A stretch of 7,900 nt of DNA from Gammaproteobacteria bacterium (GTDB lineage Bacteria > Pseudomonadota > Gammaproteobacteria > UBA6429 > Thiohalophilaceae): contig JAHEDA010000109.1 of NCBI GenBank assembly GCA_024641445.1, forward strand, positions 1-7,900. The letters are read 5' to 3'. Both the position numbers and the translations under genes were made by a program. Below are positions 6,584 to 7,900 of this stretch, in pieces (position 1 is the stretch's first letter; the number at the start of each line of letters is the position of its first letter). Below the pieces are notes generated by a model. The model was not told the DNA's origin. It saw only the letters and a program-made list of their open reading frames with translations, and did no database searches.

Positions 6584-6721
6584 CGGCCACTACGACCTCA
6601 AACATTAAGCCAGGGGCGGCCCTGACGGTAATAGTGCTATGCTTGCGCCGCAAACCACAGGTAAGACACTCACGCAAGTGCCGACCATTCCGAGATTCTG
6701 AACGACGTGTAGCGTTATCAA
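6584..6721. other. Divergent intergenic region between CNBD and DedA-PAP2 genes
   Basis: This 138 bp gap must hold promoters for both the leftward CNBD/AI-2E pair and the rightward DedA-PAP2 gene. Small inverted repeats are visible: CAGGG-GCGG-CCCTG (6611-6624) and TTGC-GCC-GCAA (6643-6653). No convincing sigma-70 pair was found on either strand, and no reading frame in it looks like a gene. Confidence 0.4.
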
Positions 6722-7900
6722 ATGGACTTCTTCAACCTCGACACCTTTACCGCCTGGGCCACTGCACACCCCTTTCTGGCCGGTCTGATCGTATTCATTC
6801 AGGCCTTTGCCGAGTCCCTGGCTGTGGTGGGTCTGTTCATGCCCGGCACGATATTTATGTTCATCATCGGTGCCCTCATCAGCCTGGGTGCACTCCCTCT
6901 GTGGCCGACACTGAGTTGGGCGGTGGCCGGGGCGATTGCCGGCGATGGTGTCAGCTTCTGGTTGGGGTATCGCTATCAGGATCAGATCACGCGTATCTGG
7001 CCCTTGTCGCGATACCCGGAGCTCCTGCAACGTGGCCGAACCTTTTTTAATCGGCATGGCGGCAAGGGCATCGTCTTCGGTCGCTTCATCGGGCCGATCC
7101 GCCCCATGATCCCGGTGATTGCCGGTACCTGCCGCATGCCGATCCACCGCTTTCTGTTCACCAATATTCTCTCGGCCCTTTGCTGGGCACCTATCTACAT
7201 GCTGCCGGGTATGGCCTTCGGTCTGTCGCTGGACATGGCCTCGGAGGTCGCCGGTCGCCTGGCCATGTTGATCTTGCTACTACTGGCGCTGATCGTGGTG
7301 GTGGTATTACTGCTGCAACGCCTCTACAAGGTATTAGTGAGACGGATTGATGTCTTCACCCTTGCACTCTTACGTTGGAGTCGGCGTCACCCACTGACCG
7401 GCGCACTGCCAGACTCGGTACTGCTGCGTGACCACCCTGAGGTGCGGGCACTGAGCGTTTACGCCCTGCTATTGATCGGCTCCTCTCTGTTATTGGGGTT
7501 TGTCTCCGGTCACGGGGGCCCCAACAGTCTGCTCGGTAATCTCGACCTGCTTCTGCAAAACGAGATCGGCCTGCTGGAGACGGCACCGGTAGACCACATG
7601 ATGTATTTTCTGTCGCAGTTCGCCTCGCCGCTGCTGTTGTTTGGTGTAGTAGTCTTCACCAGTATCTGGCTCGGACTGTATCGACACTGGCAGGCCGTGG
7701 CGCACCTCCAGGCCGCGTGGATTGTGCCGGTGATTTTGTTGATCTCGCAGACCCACCTGCTCGCCGGTGCCGCCCCCCTGACGCACAGCGGCTACGCCAC
7801 CCTGCCCGTCGCCATCTATGGTTTTCTGGCGGTACTACTGGCGCGAGAATCGCGCCTGAGTCTGCACCGGTGGGCCTATTCATTCTTTACCCTGGTCATT
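6722..7900 (+). CDS. DedA-PAP2 fusion membrane protein with a degenerate PAP2-like domain, C-terminus outside window
   Basis: The frame opens at ATG 6722-6724 and stays open for 393 codons to the window edge. An in-frame TAG at 6710 rules out an earlier start; the ribosome site is weak. Residues 1-200 are a DedA/SNARE-associated domain: Glu31, VPG-like MPGT (40-43), GDGVSFWLGYR (74-84) and HGGKGIVFGRFIGPIRPMIP (112-131), with Arg121 and Arg127 at the positions of the essential E. coli YqjA/YghB arginines. DedA proteins act in membrane lipid handling; some move undecaprenyl phosphate across the membrane. After a basic linker (about 205-240, including RWSRRHPLTGALP) a second membrane region begins, resembling the PAP2 half of known DedA-PAP2 fusions and including AIYGFLAVLLARE (365-377). 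However, the PAP2 signature PSGH is replaced by HSGY (355-358) and the K-x6-RP motif is absent, so phosphatase activity is doubtful. The third PAP2 motif would lie beyond the window. Confidence 0.9.
   Translation, partial: MDFFNLDTFTAWATAHPFLAGLIVFIQAFAESLAVVGLFMPGTIFMFIIGALISLGALPLWPTLSWAVAGAIAGDGVSFWLGYRYQDQITRIWPLSRYPELLQRGRTFFNRHGGKGIVFGRFIGPIRPMIPVIAGTCRMPIHRFLFTNILSALCWAPIYMLPGMAFGLSLDMASEVAGRLAMLILLLLALIVVVVLLLQRLYKVLVRRIDVFTLALLRWSRRHPLTGALPDSVLLRDHPEVRALSVYALLLIGSSLLLGFVSGHGGPNSLLGNLDLLLQNEIGLLETAPVDHMMYFLSQFASPLLLFGVVVFTSIWLGLYRHWQAVAHLQAAWIVPVILLISQTHLLAGAAPLTHSGYATLPVAIYGFLAVLLARESRLSLHRWAYSFFTLVI

Noticed and set aside
6605..7147. 180-codon minus-strand open frame opposite the DedA-PAP2 gene
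   Set aside because: The translation is polar and unlike any family I recognise, while the opposite strand carries clear DedA motifs.

Overview
The window looks like ordinary chromosome of a gammaproteobacterium of moderately high GC. The main lineage clue is the TIGR02444/DUF2390 gene, a family I associate mainly with proteobacteria and especially gammaproteobacteria. A GcvA-type LysR regulator beside an EamA permease and strong AAGGAG-type ribosome sites fit the same picture. No species can be named. I see no tRNA, rRNA, CRISPR array, insertion sequence or phage gene.

Layout. Positions 1-2100 hold three minus-strand genes, in transcription order uppP (undecaprenyl-diphosphate phosphatase, GTG start), a membrane-anchored monohaem cytochrome c with a histidine-rich tail, and the start of an exported PEBP (YbhB/YbcL-like) protein cut by the left window edge. 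A hairpin separates uppP from the cytochrome gene, so these are probably at least two transcription units. Positions 2318-4217 hold a divergent pair: an EamA/DMT permease (minus) and a GcvA-like LysR regulator (plus), sharing a 100 bp gap with a LysR-type T-N11-A dyad. Positions 4274-4849 hold the minus-strand TIGR02444 gene, convergent with the regulator gene. Positions 4977-6583 hold a minus-strand pair: a stand-alone cyclic-nucleotide-binding-domain protein whose stop codon overlaps the start of an AI-2E/PerM permease (ATGA). Divergent from that pair, a plus-strand DedA-PAP2 fusion starts at 6722 and runs off the right edge.

How the genes may work together. The two ends of the window both touch lipid-carrier metabolism: UppP makes undecaprenyl phosphate, DedA proteins include undecaprenyl-phosphate translocases, and PAP2 proteins include undecaprenyl-diphosphate phosphatases. 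The PAP2-like part visible here has lost the expected catalytic signatures. The most system-like unit is the CNBD protein translationally coupled to an AI-2E permease, which suggests a permease controlled by a ligand-binding partner. Intergenic gaps are 56-217 bp, and no stretch longer than 300 bp lacks a gene.
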